Part shown: positions 15,627 through 28,028 of the stretch, one piece after another
Layout of the letters: each line of letters begins with the position of its first letter
Position numbering within the stretch: the first letter of the stretch is position 1
Assembly (NCBI RefSeq): GCF_003121485.1
Contig: NZ_QAVX01000005.1
Coordinates: 1-42,173, forward strand
Direction: 5' to 3'
DNA from: Dyella sp. C11
GTDB taxonomy: Bacteria > Pseudomonadota > Gammaproteobacteria > Xanthomonadales > Rhodanobacteraceae
DNA length: 42,173 nucleotides
The notes under the pieces: model-generated
The model's input: only the letters and a program-made list of their open reading frames with translations
What the model was told of the DNA's origin: nothing
The model's database searches: none
Position numbers and translations under genes: made by a program

Positions 15627-17345
15627 ATGCTTGTGCTGATCCTTGCCTACCTCGGTGGCGTATTCACCATCCTGAGTCCGTGCATCCTGCCGGTGCTCCC
15701 GTTCGTTTTTGCGCGGGCAGACCGCCCCTTCGCACGTAACGGGCTACCCATGCTGGTTGGTATGGCGCTGACCTTCGCGTTGGTCGCCACACTGGCTGCC
15801 GTTGGTGGCAGTTGGGCCATCCAGGCCAATCAATACGGCCGCGTGGTCGCAATGGTGGTGTTGGCTGTCCTGGGGTTGACGCTGCTTTCGACGCATCTGG
15901 CCGAATGGATCAGCCGCCCGTTCGTGGCGTTGGGCAACCGGCTTTCCCAACGTTCCGGGGATGACGATTCGGTGTGGTCGGCGGCAGGCCTGGGTGTCGC
16001 CACGGGACTGCTGTGGGCGCCGTGCGCTGGCCCCATCCTTGGGCTGCTGCTCACCGGCGCCGCGCTCAATGGCGCGAGCTTCCAGACATCCCTGCTGTTG
16101 CTGACGTATGCACTGGGCGCCGCCACCTCGCTGGCATTGGCGCTGGTGATTGGCGGGCGCGTCTTTTCACTGATGAAGCGCTCGCTGGGCGCTGGCGAAT
16201 GGGTACGTCGTGCGTTGGGCGTGCTGGTACTTGCGGGCGTGGTCGCGATTGCACTGGGCCTGGATACGGGCGTGCTCACGCGCGTCTCGCTGGCCAGCAC
16301 GGGCGGCATCGAACAGAAGCTGATCGAAGCGGTGCGTCCTGCGCCGAAGCCACAACCCGTGGTGAAGCAAGGCGAGCCGCTTCCCGTGGAAGGCGAGCTG
16401 CCGTCGCTGGATGGCGCAACGCAATGGTTCAACACGCCGCCGCTCACCGCGCAGTCGCTGCGCGGCAAGGTGGTGCTGGTCGATTTCTGGACATATTCCT
16501 GCATCAACTGCATCCGCGCCCTGCCCTACGTGCGCGCCTGGGCAGACAAGTACAAGGATCATGGCCTCGTGATCATCGGCGTGCATGCGCCGGAATTCGC
16601 CTTCGAAAAAGACCCGCAAAACGTCGCCAAGGCCATCAAGGACCTGGGCGTCGACTATCCCGTCGCGCTCGACAACGACTACGCCATCTGGAAGGGCTTC
16701 AACAACGAATACTGGCCGGCGCATTACTTCATCGATCCGCAAGGGCGCATTCGTCATCACCACTTCGGTGAAGGCGAGTACGAACAAAGCGAGGACGTGA
16801 TTCGCCAGCTGCTGACCGAAGCGGGACAGAAGAATCTCCCGGGCGGTTACGTGCAGCCTGGTGCACAGGGCGCGGAAGCGGCGGGCTCCGGTGACGTGAT
16901 GCGCTCGCCGGAAACCTACGTGGGTTACGCGCGCGCAGAAAACTTTGCCGGCGGCAAAGTGGCACACGACGATGCATGGACCTATCACGCGCCAGAGTCG
17001 CTGATGGCCAATCAATGGGCATTGAGCGGACGCTGGGTGGTGCGTGACGAAAACGCCCAACTGGACAAGGCCAATGGCAGCATCGTGTACCGCTTCCGCG
17101 GCCGCGACCTTCACCTGGTGCTCGGACCCAACAGCGACGGCAAGCCCGTGCGTTTCCGCGTCACCATCGATGGCAAGGCGCCCGGCGCCGATCACGGCAT
17201 GGATACCGATGCCGACGGCAATGGCACGGTGACATCGCAGCGCCTCTACCAGCTCGTCCGCCAGGCCAATGGCACCGGCGAACGCACTTTCGAAATCACC
17301 TTTCTCGATCCGGGTGTCCAGGCCTACGCCTTTACGTTTGGCTGA
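15627..17345 (+). CDS. dipZ: DipZ: CcdA-type electron transporter fused to thioredoxin and C-terminal domain
   Basis: A 572-residue inner-membrane protein that would carry reducing power from cytoplasmic thioredoxin to the periplasm. The CcdA/DsbD-type domain (about 1-225, six or more helices) has redox cysteines C19 (LSPCILPV) and C133 (LWAPCAGP). A TlpA-like thioredoxin domain follows (about 255-400) with active site C292-I-N-C295. The third part (about 430-572) is the beta-sandwich domain found in DipZ proteins. msrB begins 29 bases downstream, and DipZ is a plausible reductant for that exported enzyme. A SigF-type promoter lies upstream. The ribosome site is weak. Confidence 0.93.
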   Translation: MLVLILAYLGGVFTILSPCILPVLPFVFARADRPFARNGLPMLVGMALTFALVATLAAVGGSWAIQANQYGRVVAMVVLAVLGLTLLSTHLAEWISRPFVALGNRLSQRSGDDDSVWSAAGLGVATGLLWAPCAGPILGLLLTGAALNGASFQTSLLLLTYALGAATSLALALVIGGRVFSLMKRSLGAGEWVRRALGVLVLAGVVAIALGLDTGVLTRVSLASTGGIEQKLIEAVRPAPKPQPVVKQGEPLPVEGELPSLDGATQWFNTPPLTAQSLRGKVVLVDFWTYSCINCIRALPYVRAWADKYKDHGLVIIGVHAPEFAFEKDPQNVAKAIKDLGVDYPVALDNDYAIWKGFNNEYWPAHYFIDPQGRIRHHHFGEGEYEQSEDVIRQLLTEAGQKNLPGGYVQPGAQGAEAAGSGDVMRSPETYVGYARAENFAGGKVAHDDAWTYHAPESLMANQWALSGRWVVRDENAQLDKANGSIVYRFRGRDLHLVLGPNSDGKPVRFRVTIDGKAPGADHGMDTDADGNGTVTSQRLYQLVRQANGTGERTFEITFLDPGVQAYAFTFG

Positions 17346-17374
17346 TTCACGCCACTAACCTCACGGAGGTTGCC

Positions 17375-17992
17375 ATGTCCCGCACACAGGACATCGTGAA
17401 ACTGGAGCGTCGCCGCTTTCTGCGCGCGGCGCTGACAGGAGGAGCTGTTGCTGCCATCGGAGGCTTTGCTTTTCCCACGCTGATGAAGCGTGGATCACTG
17501 GGTGGAACCGCCATGGCAGCCACGCCGGCCGCCGCCGGTGGCGAGGTGCTGCTGATGTGCTTCGCCGATGACGGGCACAAGCTGGGGCCGTGTCATGTAC
17601 CCAAGCTGGTACTCAACGATGCGCAATGGCATGAGCGCCTGAGTGACGACCAGTATTACGTGATGCGTCGTGCCGGCACGGAGCGGGCATTCAGTGGTCC
17701 GCATGAAAAGACCGGCGCCGGCCTGTACCGCTGCCCCGCCTGCGATACCGCCTTGTTCGATGCCGCCACGCAATTCGATTCGGGCACGGGCTGGCCGAGT
17801 TTCTGGCAGCCGATCGCAAAACAGAACGTCACTGAGAAGCGTGACACGGCCTTCGGCATGGAACGCATCGCGGTGAGTTGCGCCGGTTGCGACAGCCACC
17901 TGGGCCATGTGTTTGACGATGGTCCGGCACCCACGGGACTGCGCTATTGCATGAACTCGGTAGCGATGAGGTTCGTGCCGAGAACGTCGTAA
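17375..17992 (+). CDS. msrB: Tat-exported peptide-methionine (R)-S-oxide reductase
   Basis: A 205-residue MsrB that reduces the R form of methionine sulfoxide in proteins. A twin-arginine signal (RRRFLR, 12-17, then a hydrophobic Ala/Gly stretch) predicts periplasmic export of the folded enzyme. The MsrB core carries zinc cysteines C120/C123 (CPACD) and the CAGCDSHLGH pair, the substrate segment GTGWPSFW, and the catalytic C192 in RYCMNSVAMRF. Typical MsrB proteins are cytoplasmic and shorter. GGAGG precedes the ATG. It is the second gene of the dipZ operon, whose product can supply electrons, and is thus predicted to be under SigF-type control. Confidence 0.95.
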   Translation: MSRTQDIVKLERRRFLRAALTGGAVAAIGGFAFPTLMKRGSLGGTAMAATPAAAGGEVLLMCFADDGHKLGPCHVPKLVLNDAQWHERLSDDQYYVMRRAGTERAFSGPHEKTGAGLYRCPACDTALFDAATQFDSGTGWPSFWQPIAKQNVTEKRDTAFGMERIAVSCAGCDSHLGHVFDDGPAPTGLRYCMNSVAMRFVPRTS

Positions 17993-18007
17993 CGTAAGCA
18001 GTGCCGG

Positions 18008-18640
18008 CTACGCGCGATAAGGCGCCAGCACTGACGGGTCCTCGAACAGGCCGCAAGGCAGCAAATAGCGAGGATCCCGTCCTTCCGCCAGCAATTCGCG
18101 GATGCGCGTGGCGGAAATTTCCAGCGGCGTCACCGCCAGCTCGATCACCTTTCCGGCGGGCAGCTCGTGCAGGAGCTTGGCATCGCTGGTGCGACGGGGA
18201 AGTATCTCCAGCGCCAGGTCGACCGACCATGCGGCGTCGATGCCGGGGCGGTTCAACACGCCGATATGAGCGTACTCGAACAAGTCGCGCCAGCTGTGCC
18301 AGCTCGGCAAACCGGCGAATGCATCCGCGCCAAGCAACAGCACGAGCGGCCGTTCGCCCAATTCGTCACGCAGCTCGCGCAAGGTATCGATGGTGTACGA
18401 AGGACCCTCGCGGCGCAGTTCGCGGGTATCCAGCGTCAGGCGATCCTGCCCTTGCAACGCTGCCTGCAGCATGGCCACGCGCTGGGCCGGCGAGGCCGTG
18501 GGTGCGTGACGATGCGGCGGCACATGCGCAGGCATCAGGCGCACTTCGGCATCAAGCAGTTCGGAAGCTTCCCAGGCGACGCTCAAATGCCCCAGGTGCA
18601 CCGGGTCGAACGTGCCACCAAAAACGGCCAGCGGTTTCAT
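18008..18640 (-). CDS. nadD: Nicotinate-nucleotide adenylyltransferase
   Basis: A 210-residue enzyme of NAD synthesis that joins nicotinate mononucleotide and ATP to give deamido-NAD. The nucleotidyltransferase motif GGTFDPVHLGHL lies at about 8-19, and the C-terminal ISATRIRELL motif near 174 is the ISxTxxR signature. The ATG at 18640 overlaps the holA stop by four bases, so translation is coupled. The open frame extends upstream only as a shadow of holA. rsfS normally follows nadD but lies 5.6 kb away here. Confidence 0.96.
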   Translation of the reverse strand: MKPLAVFGGTFDPVHLGHLSVAWEASELLDAEVRLMPAHVPPHRHAPTASPAQRVAMLQAALQGQDRLTLDTRELRREGPSYTIDTLRELRDELGERPLVLLLGADAFAGLPSWHSWRDLFEYAHIGVLNRPGIDAAWSVDLALEILPRRTSDAKLLHELPAGKVIELAVTPLEISATRIRELLAEGRDPRYLLPCGLFEDPSVLAPYRA

Positions 18641-19647
18641 GCCAGTGCGCCGGCCGCCCGCGGTTCGGCGATGGCGGCAATCAGTCGCTCCGCCTCCAGC
18701 CACGCGTCGCCCTGCTCCCGGCCTTTGGCCATGCGATCGATGCGCGCGGCGCGAGCCAGGCATTGCAACCAGTGTTCGCGGGGCGCGCGACGCAACGCCT
18801 TGCGGAACAGCTGTTCGCGGGCCGGCCACAACCGTTCGGCGCGGGCCTGCGCGGCGAAATCACGTGCATTGGCGAGCCGCAGGGCGAGCTGCAGCTGATT
18901 CACCAGCCAGCCCATCAAGCCGATCAGCTCTTCGCCCTCGGCATGCAGGCCATGAAGGATGCGCAGCGCGCGCCCACCATCGCCGCCGAACGCGGCATCG
19001 GTGAGCTTGAATGCGTCGTAACGAGCGCTGTCGGCGACGAGGTTTTCCATTTCCTGCGCGTCGATCTTGCCCTGCCCGTGCAGGACAACCAGCTTGTCGA
19101 TTTCCTGCGCGGCGGCGAGCAGATTGCCCTCGACGCGCTCGGCCAGCAACGCGGCGGCATCAGGCGTGGCGGAGAGCCCGCGCGAAGCGAGCCGCGCACC
19201 GATCCACGATGCCCACTCGTTCGGCCGAGGCGCGTTGAACACCACCAGCGCGCCAGCCGCATCGAGGTTCTTCGTCCACGCACCTTCGTGCTTGTTGCTC
19301 CAGTCGGTCGCCGTGATCAGCAGGGTGACATCCGGCGGCGGATTGGCGCAGAACTCGTTGATGGCCTTCGCGCCTTCCGTGCCAGGGCGCCCGGTAGGAA
19401 GACGCAGGTCCAGCAGACGGCGCGTGGCAAACAAGGACATGCCCGCGGCTGAGCGGGCAAGGTCATCCCAGTCAAAATGGTTGCCGACGTCCAGCACTTC
19501 ACGCTCGGCATAACCGAGCTTGCGCGCCTGCGCACGCAGCGCATCGGCGGCCTCAAGCACGAGCAGTTCTTCACCGGCGAGCAGATACACCGGCAGCAGA
19601 CGGTCTGCCGCCAGCGATTTCTGCCATTGCACTGCGTTCAGCGGCAT
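18637..19647 (-). CDS. holA: DNA polymerase III subunit delta
   Basis: A 336-residue clamp-loader subunit that opens the beta sliding clamp during replication. The N terminus MPLNAVQWQKSL and VYLLAGEELLVLEAADALR match the HolA AAA+-like domain, and YDAFKLTDAAFGGD with the following helices matches the collar region. Length is typical. It starts 15 bases after lptE and overlaps nadD by four bases, the usual order in this group. Confidence 0.95.
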   Translation of the reverse strand: MPLNAVQWQKSLAADRLLPVYLLAGEELLVLEAADALRAQARKLGYAEREVLDVGNHFDWDDLARSAAGMSLFATRRLLDLRLPTGRPGTEGAKAINEFCANPPPDVTLLITATDWSNKHEGAWTKNLDAAGALVVFNAPRPNEWASWIGARLASRGLSATPDAAALLAERVEGNLLAAAQEIDKLVVLHGQGKIDAQEMENLVADSARYDAFKLTDAAFGGDGGRALRILHGLHAEGEELIGLMGWLVNQLQLALRLANARDFAAQARAERLWPAREQLFRKALRRAPREHWLQCLARAARIDRMAKGREQGDAWLEAERLIAAIAEPRAAGALA

Positions 19648-19662
19648 GACGCGTCGATGCGA

Positions 19663-23244
<3,582 letters not shown>

Positions 23245-23375
23245 CATCCTGCATGTGTCCGGCGCCGTAAGTTTGCGGGCTGCCACCGGGCTTTCCGATG
23301 GTCAGCTGGGAACGGGGCAGACTAGCAGAATTGGGGGGTGCTCCGCGCCAAAAAGCGGCTCCCGCCGGGCATTCC

Positions 23376-23445
23376 TGTAGGAGCGCACTTGGGCGCGACC
23401 GCCCCAACAAAGGGTGCGGCGGTCGCGCCCAAGTGCGCTCCTACA
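23376..23445. repeat. GTAGGAGCGCACTTG palindrome, 28-bp perfect arms
   Basis: Arms at 23376-23403 and 23418-23445 are exact reverse complements around a 14-base loop. The same half-site recurs at 35860-35923 and 42026-42135. It lies 14 bases beyond the pqiC stop and may form a transcript-ending hairpin for the pqi operon. It looks like a REP/BIME-type dispersed repeat. Confidence 0.85.
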
Positions 23446-23458
23446 GCATCGGTAACGG

Positions 23459-24070
23459 TTAAATCTCGGGGCAGCGGGCGCCCTGACCAGCCGCCATGGC
23501 GCCGGCCACGACGCCAATCTGCCCGGCCAGCCGGTTGATGGCCTGCTGATGCCCTTGCACCAGGGCGTCGTACCCTTCGCCCACGGTTTCGCTGATGCGG
23601 CTGGTGCAAGCCAACGGCTCGCCACCCTTGAGGGGGCGCACGCTCCAGGCCGCATCGATGTAGGCATAGCTGCCTGGCACGGAATCGAAACGGCGAAGGT
23701 CGATCTTGATGCGCACGCCGTTGCCCTGCGAAGGCAGCCCCGTCACGTCCTGGGCACGGAAATCCCGCGCCAGGTCCGCCGACAACGCGCCACGCACTTC
23801 GTCAGCCAGCGGGGCAATCCAGCGCTGTCCCTGCATCACGGACACGCCCTGCCCGCCCTGCCTCACCACCATCGCGGGCTGATCGACCTGGGCAGGAACG
23901 GTGATGGGCAACAGTTCGACCTGGAACGGCTGGGCGGTGGGCGCGACCGTGGCGGCGCCACCTGCCGGCGGCACCAGCGTGTAGTAGTGGGTCGGCGGTG
24001 CCGAGCCGCAGGCTCCCAGCACCAGCGCCAACGTGGCGACGGCCAGATTCAGCGTTCCCCAGCGGCTCAT
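23459..24070 (-). CDS. pqiC: PqiC-type outer-membrane lipoprotein of the Pqi lipid-transport system
   Basis: A 203-residue lipoprotein of the ABC-type transport auxiliary (DUF330/PqiC) family. The signal peptide ends in the lipobox LGAC with C21. THYYTL near the mature N terminus is the family signature. PqiC is thought to sit in the outer membrane and contact the PqiB needle, helping move phospholipids between membranes. The ATG at 24070 overlaps the pqiB stop by four bases. It is the last gene of pqiA-pqiA-pqiB-pqiC. Confidence 0.92.
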   Translation of the reverse strand: MSRWGTLNLAVATLALVLGACGSAPPTHYYTLVPPAGGAATVAPTAQPFQVELLPITVPAQVDQPAMVVRQGGQGVSVMQGQRWIAPLADEVRGALSADLARDFRAQDVTGLPSQGNGVRIKIDLRRFDSVPGSYAYIDAAWSVRPLKGGEPLACTSRISETVGEGYDALVQGHQQAINRLAGQIGVVAGAMAAGQGARCPEI

Positions 24071-25749
24071 GGCTTGCTCCCTTGTGACGGTGCGTCCTGC
24101 GGCGGAGGCAGCGGCGGTGCCTGCGACGGCTTGTCGTTGTCGGCACGACGACCACGCAACAGCGCATCCGGATGGTCGCCGAGGTAATCGGTCAGCACGC
24201 GCAGCGAACGTGCCGCGCGCTGCAGTTCCTGCAAGGTGCCACCCAGGTTCTGCTGCAGCTGCGAGTCAGGCGCGAAGGTGTTGTTGGCGTTGCCAAGCGT
24301 CTTCTGCGCGCCCTGCAAGGTCGTCTTCACTTCCGGCAGCACGCTGCCGTTGACCTGCTGCAAGGTCTTGTGGAGCTCGACCAGCGAATCGTTGAGGTTG
24401 TTGCCGATCTGGTCGAACGGCACCTTCTGGATCTTCGCCACGATGTCGGCGATCTGTTCCTGGATCTTGTCGAAGTCACCCGGCGCCGGCGGAATCTCCA
24501 GCGGCCTGGCGCGACCATCGAACTCCACCTTCGGCGCCTTGGGCAGGAAATCCATGGCGATGTAGAGCTGGCCCGTCAGCAGGTTGCCGGTGCGCGCCTG
24601 CGCGCGCAGGCCGCGATCGACCAGCTTGCCCAGCATCTGCGACATCTGCTCGTCGTCGCCCTGCGCCTTGGCCAGCGCCACCAGCTTGTCGTTGGCCTTG
24701 CCCAGTCGTGCCGGATACACCACGGCACCCACGAGCGTGGAGAAGGTTTGCGACTTCTCGTCGAAATCGAGGTTGATCGACACCACCCGGCCGAACGACA
24801 CGCCAAGGAATTCCACCGGCGCGCCCACCGCCATGCCACGCACCGGCTGGTTGAAGCGCATGCGGATGTAGCGCGGCTCGCCATCGGGCGGCGCCATCGC
24901 GGTGGCCTGGTCGTTGAACAGGGTGAACGCGTCGTTCTCCTGCGCCTTGGTCGCATCGTGCGGGCCCGGCGGGTCCTGGAAGGCCACGCCGCCGGCAAGC
25001 ACGGTGGCCAGCGACTGCGTGTTGACCTTCAGGCCGTCGGCACCGAGCGACACGTCGATGCCGCTGGCGTTCCAGAAGCGCGACGAGGTGGTGACGAACT
25101 GGTCGTTGGGTGCATCCAGGAAGATCTGCAGCGTGACGCCCTTGCCATCCTTGTTGAGGTGATAGGACGACACACGGCCCACCTGGATGCGGCGGTAGTA
25201 CACGGGCGAGCCGATATCCAGCGAGCCCAGGTCATCGGAATGGAGATCGAAGGTCTTGCCGGGCGAACCGTGCGTCACGGTCGGCGGCGTTTCCAGGCCA
25301 ACGAAGTCGTCCTTGGGTTCCTGCGACTGGCCGACATCCGCGCCAATGAAGGCACCGGAAAGCAGCGTGTCGATGCCCGAAACACCACCCAGGCCGATGC
25401 GCGGACGCACCACCCAGAAGCGCGTGTCGGCCGTGGCGAAGCCCCTGGCGCTCTTTTCCAGCGCGACGCGGGCGACCACGTGCGAACGGTCTTCGCTCAG
25501 GCGCACGGCAGTCACGCGTCCGATGATCACGCTCTTGTACTTCACCGGCGTCTTGCCCGGGTCCAGGCCTTCGGCGCTCTGGAAGCCGATGTTGATGGTC
25601 GGGCCGGCCTCGTACCACGCATGGATTACCAGCGACAGGCCGACCAACGCGGCGATGACGGGCACCAGCCACACCAGCGACGCATTGATGCGCGGCTTGC
25701 TCACCACCGGCTCGGGAAGGTCTTCCGTGAGCTTTTTGTCGTCAGTCAT
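24067..25749 (-). CDS. pqiB: PqiB-type MCE protein (intermembrane lipid transport)
   Basis: A 560-residue protein with a short cytoplasmic N terminus, one membrane helix (about 29-51), three successive MCE domains (about 52-145, 165-270 and 285-400) and a long helical C-terminal part (about 425-540) that forms the periplasm-spanning needle in E. coli PqiB. The segments INIGFQSAEGLDPGKTPVKY and YIRMRFNQPVRGMAVGAPVEF are typical MCE starts. The end is Pro/Gln-rich. The ATG at 25749 has AGGGA upstream and overlaps the second pqiA gene by eight bases; ATG at 25764 is less likely. Confidence 0.94.
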   Translation of the reverse strand: MTDDKKLTEDLPEPVVSKPRINASLVWLVPVIAALVGLSLVIHAWYEAGPTINIGFQSAEGLDPGKTPVKYKSVIIGRVTAVRLSEDRSHVVARVALEKSARGFATADTRFWVVRPRIGLGGVSGIDTLLSGAFIGADVGQSQEPKDDFVGLETPPTVTHGSPGKTFDLHSDDLGSLDIGSPVYYRRIQVGRVSSYHLNKDGKGVTLQIFLDAPNDQFVTTSSRFWNASGIDVSLGADGLKVNTQSLATVLAGGVAFQDPPGPHDATKAQENDAFTLFNDQATAMAPPDGEPRYIRMRFNQPVRGMAVGAPVEFLGVSFGRVVSINLDFDEKSQTFSTLVGAVVYPARLGKANDKLVALAKAQGDDEQMSQMLGKLVDRGLRAQARTGNLLTGQLYIAMDFLPKAPKVEFDGRARPLEIPPAPGDFDKIQEQIADIVAKIQKVPFDQIGNNLNDSLVELHKTLQQVNGSVLPEVKTTLQGAQKTLGNANNTFAPDSQLQQNLGGTLQELQRAARSLRVLTDYLGDHPDALLRGRRADNDKPSQAPPLPPPQDAPSQGSKP

Positions 25750-26365
25750 CGAAGTCCCTGCCATCCCAGATCAAACGTGGATCGAACGTCATCGAGGCGA
25801 GCATGGTAATCACCACCGTGAGCCCGAAGAACACCACACCAGGCAGGGGCGCCACCTGGCTGAAGAAACCGAACTGCACCAGCGCCGTAAGCAGCGCCAC
25901 CACGAACACGTCCAGCATCGACCAATAACCGATGAACTCTACCAGCCGGTAAAGCTTGGACCGCTGCCGCTGCGCCCACTGGCTATGGCGTTGCGAACTG
26001 ATCAGCAACAGGCCCAGCGCGATGAATTTCAGCATGGGCACGACGATGCTGGCCGTGAAGACGATGACGGCCAGGTCCGGCGATCCCTTCACCCACAACT
26101 CGATGATGCCGCTGAGTATCGTGTTGTCATCGACATCGCCCAGGCTCACCGTGCGCATGATGGGAAGGATGTTGGCGGGCAGGTAGAACATGAAGGCCGC
26201 GATCAGCAGCGCCCACGTGCGCGTGTAGCTGGCCGACTTGCGCTTGTGCAGCGGCGAACCGCAACGCGGACACGCGGCGTCCGGCGCGCCGATGTCACGG
26301 CACACCATGCGGCATACGTGGCAGCCGATGAGGCCCAGATCCTGCGCTCGCGGCAAGTCACTCAT
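25742..26365 (-). CDS. pqiA: PqiA-type inner-membrane protein, second half
   Basis: A 207-residue protein equal to one PqiA repeat. The N-terminal zinc-ribbon pair CHVC and CPRC is followed by four membrane helices including the conserved FYLPANILPIMRTVSLG and GYWSMLDVFVVALL. E. coli PqiA carries two such repeats in one chain of about 417 residues; here they are separate genes. The ATG at 26365 overlaps the stop of the first half in an ATGA junction, so the two are made together. No frameshift is implied, since each half has its own start and a complete domain. Confidence 0.92.
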   Translation of the reverse strand: MSDLPRAQDLGLIGCHVCRMVCRDIGAPDAACPRCGSPLHKRKSASYTRTWALLIAAFMFYLPANILPIMRTVSLGDVDDNTILSGIIELWVKGSPDLAVIVFTASIVVPMLKFIALGLLLISSQRHSQWAQRQRSKLYRLVEFIGYWSMLDVFVVALLTALVQFGFFSQVAPLPGVVFFGLTVVITMLASMTFDPRLIWDGRDFDD

Positions 26366-27003
26366 GCCATGCGCTCCTCGGTGAGGTCCCACAGGCGACG
26401 GATGTCGATGCTGGAGAACGCAGTAATGATCAGCATCAGCACGCCGTACGCGAAGATGCCCGGGTTCGGTTGTACTTCGAAGTACATGTGCGCCTTCACG
26501 ATGGCCACCAGCGCGCCCAGCACGAACACCTCGCTCATCGTCCACGGCCCCACCCGGTAGAGCATCACCATGACCCAGCGAAACCCCGGTGCTCGCCGCC
26601 CGTTGCGGGCATAAGCCAGCACCCAGAACAGGGCCCCCATCTTGATGATGGGAAAGAAGAACAAGGTCAGGGCAGCAATGACGGCCACCACCTGCGCCTG
26701 CTCGCGCCACATCATCACCAGGCAACCCCACAGCGTGGTGCTGATCATCTGGCCGTTGAGCCCGAGCGTAACGATGGGCCAGATATTGGCCTGCACAAAG
26801 GCGATCATCGCCGTGATGGTCAACGCCAGCATGCCGCGCACCGTCAGGCTGTGGTGACGGGCGAGAATGGCATCGCAGCGCTGGCAGCGCGCCACTTCGC
26901 CACGAGCCAGCTTGCGACGCCGGTATACCGTGTCGCAGTGCTCGCAAATCCACAGCGTGGGAGGAGCGATGGCGGGTTTGATGCCTTGCGATGGCATGGT
27001 CAT
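26362..27003 (-). CDS. pqiA: PqiA-type inner-membrane protein, first half
   Basis: A 213-residue protein equal to the N-terminal PqiA repeat. The zinc ribbon has CEHC and CQRC, then four membrane helices with ALTITAMIAFVQANIWPIVTLG and GPWTMSEVFVLGALVAIVKAH. It is the first gene of the pqi operon. The ATG at 27003 is preceded by a C-rich stretch and no ribosome site; ATG at 26997 is an alternative. The promoter must lie in the 152 bases before the divergent thioredoxin gene. Together with the second half it would form the PqiA membrane part of a lipid transporter. Confidence 0.91.
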   Translation of the reverse strand: MTMPSQGIKPAIAPPTLWICEHCDTVYRRRKLARGEVARCQRCDAILARHHSLTVRGMLALTITAMIAFVQANIWPIVTLGLNGQMISTTLWGCLVMMWREQAQVVAVIAALTLFFFPIIKMGALFWVLAYARNGRRAPGFRWVMVMLYRVGPWTMSEVFVLGALVAIVKAHMYFEVQPNPGIFAYGVLMLIITAFSSIDIRRLWDLTEERMA

Positions 27004-27155
27004 GGGGGGATTTTCGCAAATATCCGTGTCGACGCCGATAGGGCACGGTCAGGCAGGTTCGCTGAACCCTGGCAGAGCCGCTCCGGAAGAGCTTGCGACC
27101 TTGATATGCTGACCGACGCCCTGATGTGAAGGGCATTCGTCAACGGGAGCCCCCA

Positions 27156-28016
27156 GTGAGTGCAACGACCGCCGATACGCATGTTTTTGACGTGCGCGAG
27201 GACAATTTCGAAGCCGAAGTGCTGCAGGCCTCGCTGACCACGCCGATCCTGGTCGATTTCTGGGCCGAATGGTGTGGCCCCTGCAAGACGCTGGGCCCCA
27301 TGCTGGAAAAGCTGGCCGCCGAGTTCAACGGCGCCTTCCGGCTGGCCAAGGTCGACGTGGACAAGTCCCAGCAACTGGCGGGCATGTTCGGCATACGCAG
27401 CATACCCACCGTGATGCTGGTGAAGGACGGCCAGATCGTCGACGGCTTCGCCGGTGCCCTGCCCGAAGGCCAGCTGCGCGAATTCCTTCAGCGTCACGTG
27501 CAGCCGCTGGACGGTGCCGCAAATGACGAAGAAGTCGCCCCGGAATCCCCGGAAGAAGCCATCAACCGTATCCAGCAGGCCATCGCCGCCGAGCCGGACC
27601 GCGCGGAACTCAAGCTCGATCTTGCGCTGGCACTGATGCGTGCCGGCAACGCGGACGCCGCCGAGGCGGAACTCACCTCCCTGCCCGCCAACCTGGCCAC
27701 GGACGCGCGCGCCGTTCGCCTGCGCAACCAGCTGGATCTGGCCCGTGCCCTCAAGGGCGCACCGTCGCTGCCCGAGCTCCAGCAGCGCGTGCAGGCCGAC
27801 GCCAACGACTGGGCCGCGCGCGACCTGCTGGGCGTGCGCCTGCTCCTTGAGGATGACGCCGCCGCCGGGCTGGACCAGTTCCTGGCCATTCTTGAAAAGG
27901 CCCGCGACTGGAACGACGGCCAGGCCAAGAAACGCCTGCTGGCCGCGTTTGCCACGCTGGACGACGCCGAACTGGTCGGCCGTTACCGTCGCCGCATGGC
28001 GTCGTTGTTGTTCTGA
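27156..28016 (+). CDS. cnoX: CnoX/YbbN-type thioredoxin with TPR-like C-terminal part
   Basis: A 286-residue protein. The thioredoxin domain (about 8-112) has the intact active site W-C40-G-P-C43, and the C-terminal helical region (about 130-286) is TPR-like. E. coli CnoX (YbbN) binds GroEL and protects oxidised proteins, and lacks one active-site cysteine; here both are present, so the protein is probably also a redox enzyme. The start is GTG at 27156 with GGGAG upstream; an ATG at 27126 without a ribosome site would add ten residues. It is transcribed alone, divergent from pqiA. Confidence 0.92.
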   Translation: MSATTADTHVFDVREDNFEAEVLQASLTTPILVDFWAEWCGPCKTLGPMLEKLAAEFNGAFRLAKVDVDKSQQLAGMFGIRSIPTVMLVKDGQIVDGFAGALPEGQLREFLQRHVQPLDGAANDEEVAPESPEEAINRIQQAIAAEPDRAELKLDLALALMRAGNADAAEAELTSLPANLATDARAVRLRNQLDLARALKGAPSLPELQQRVQADANDWAARDLLGVRLLLEDDAAAGLDQFLAILEKARDWNDGQAKKRLLAAFATLDDAELVGRYRRRMASLLF

Positions 28017-28028
28017 TTTGCGTAAAAG

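Noticed and set aside
25742-27003. Frameshift breaking pqiA
   Set aside because: Both halves are complete domains with a 4-base start/stop overlap, so separate genes are more likely than a broken one.
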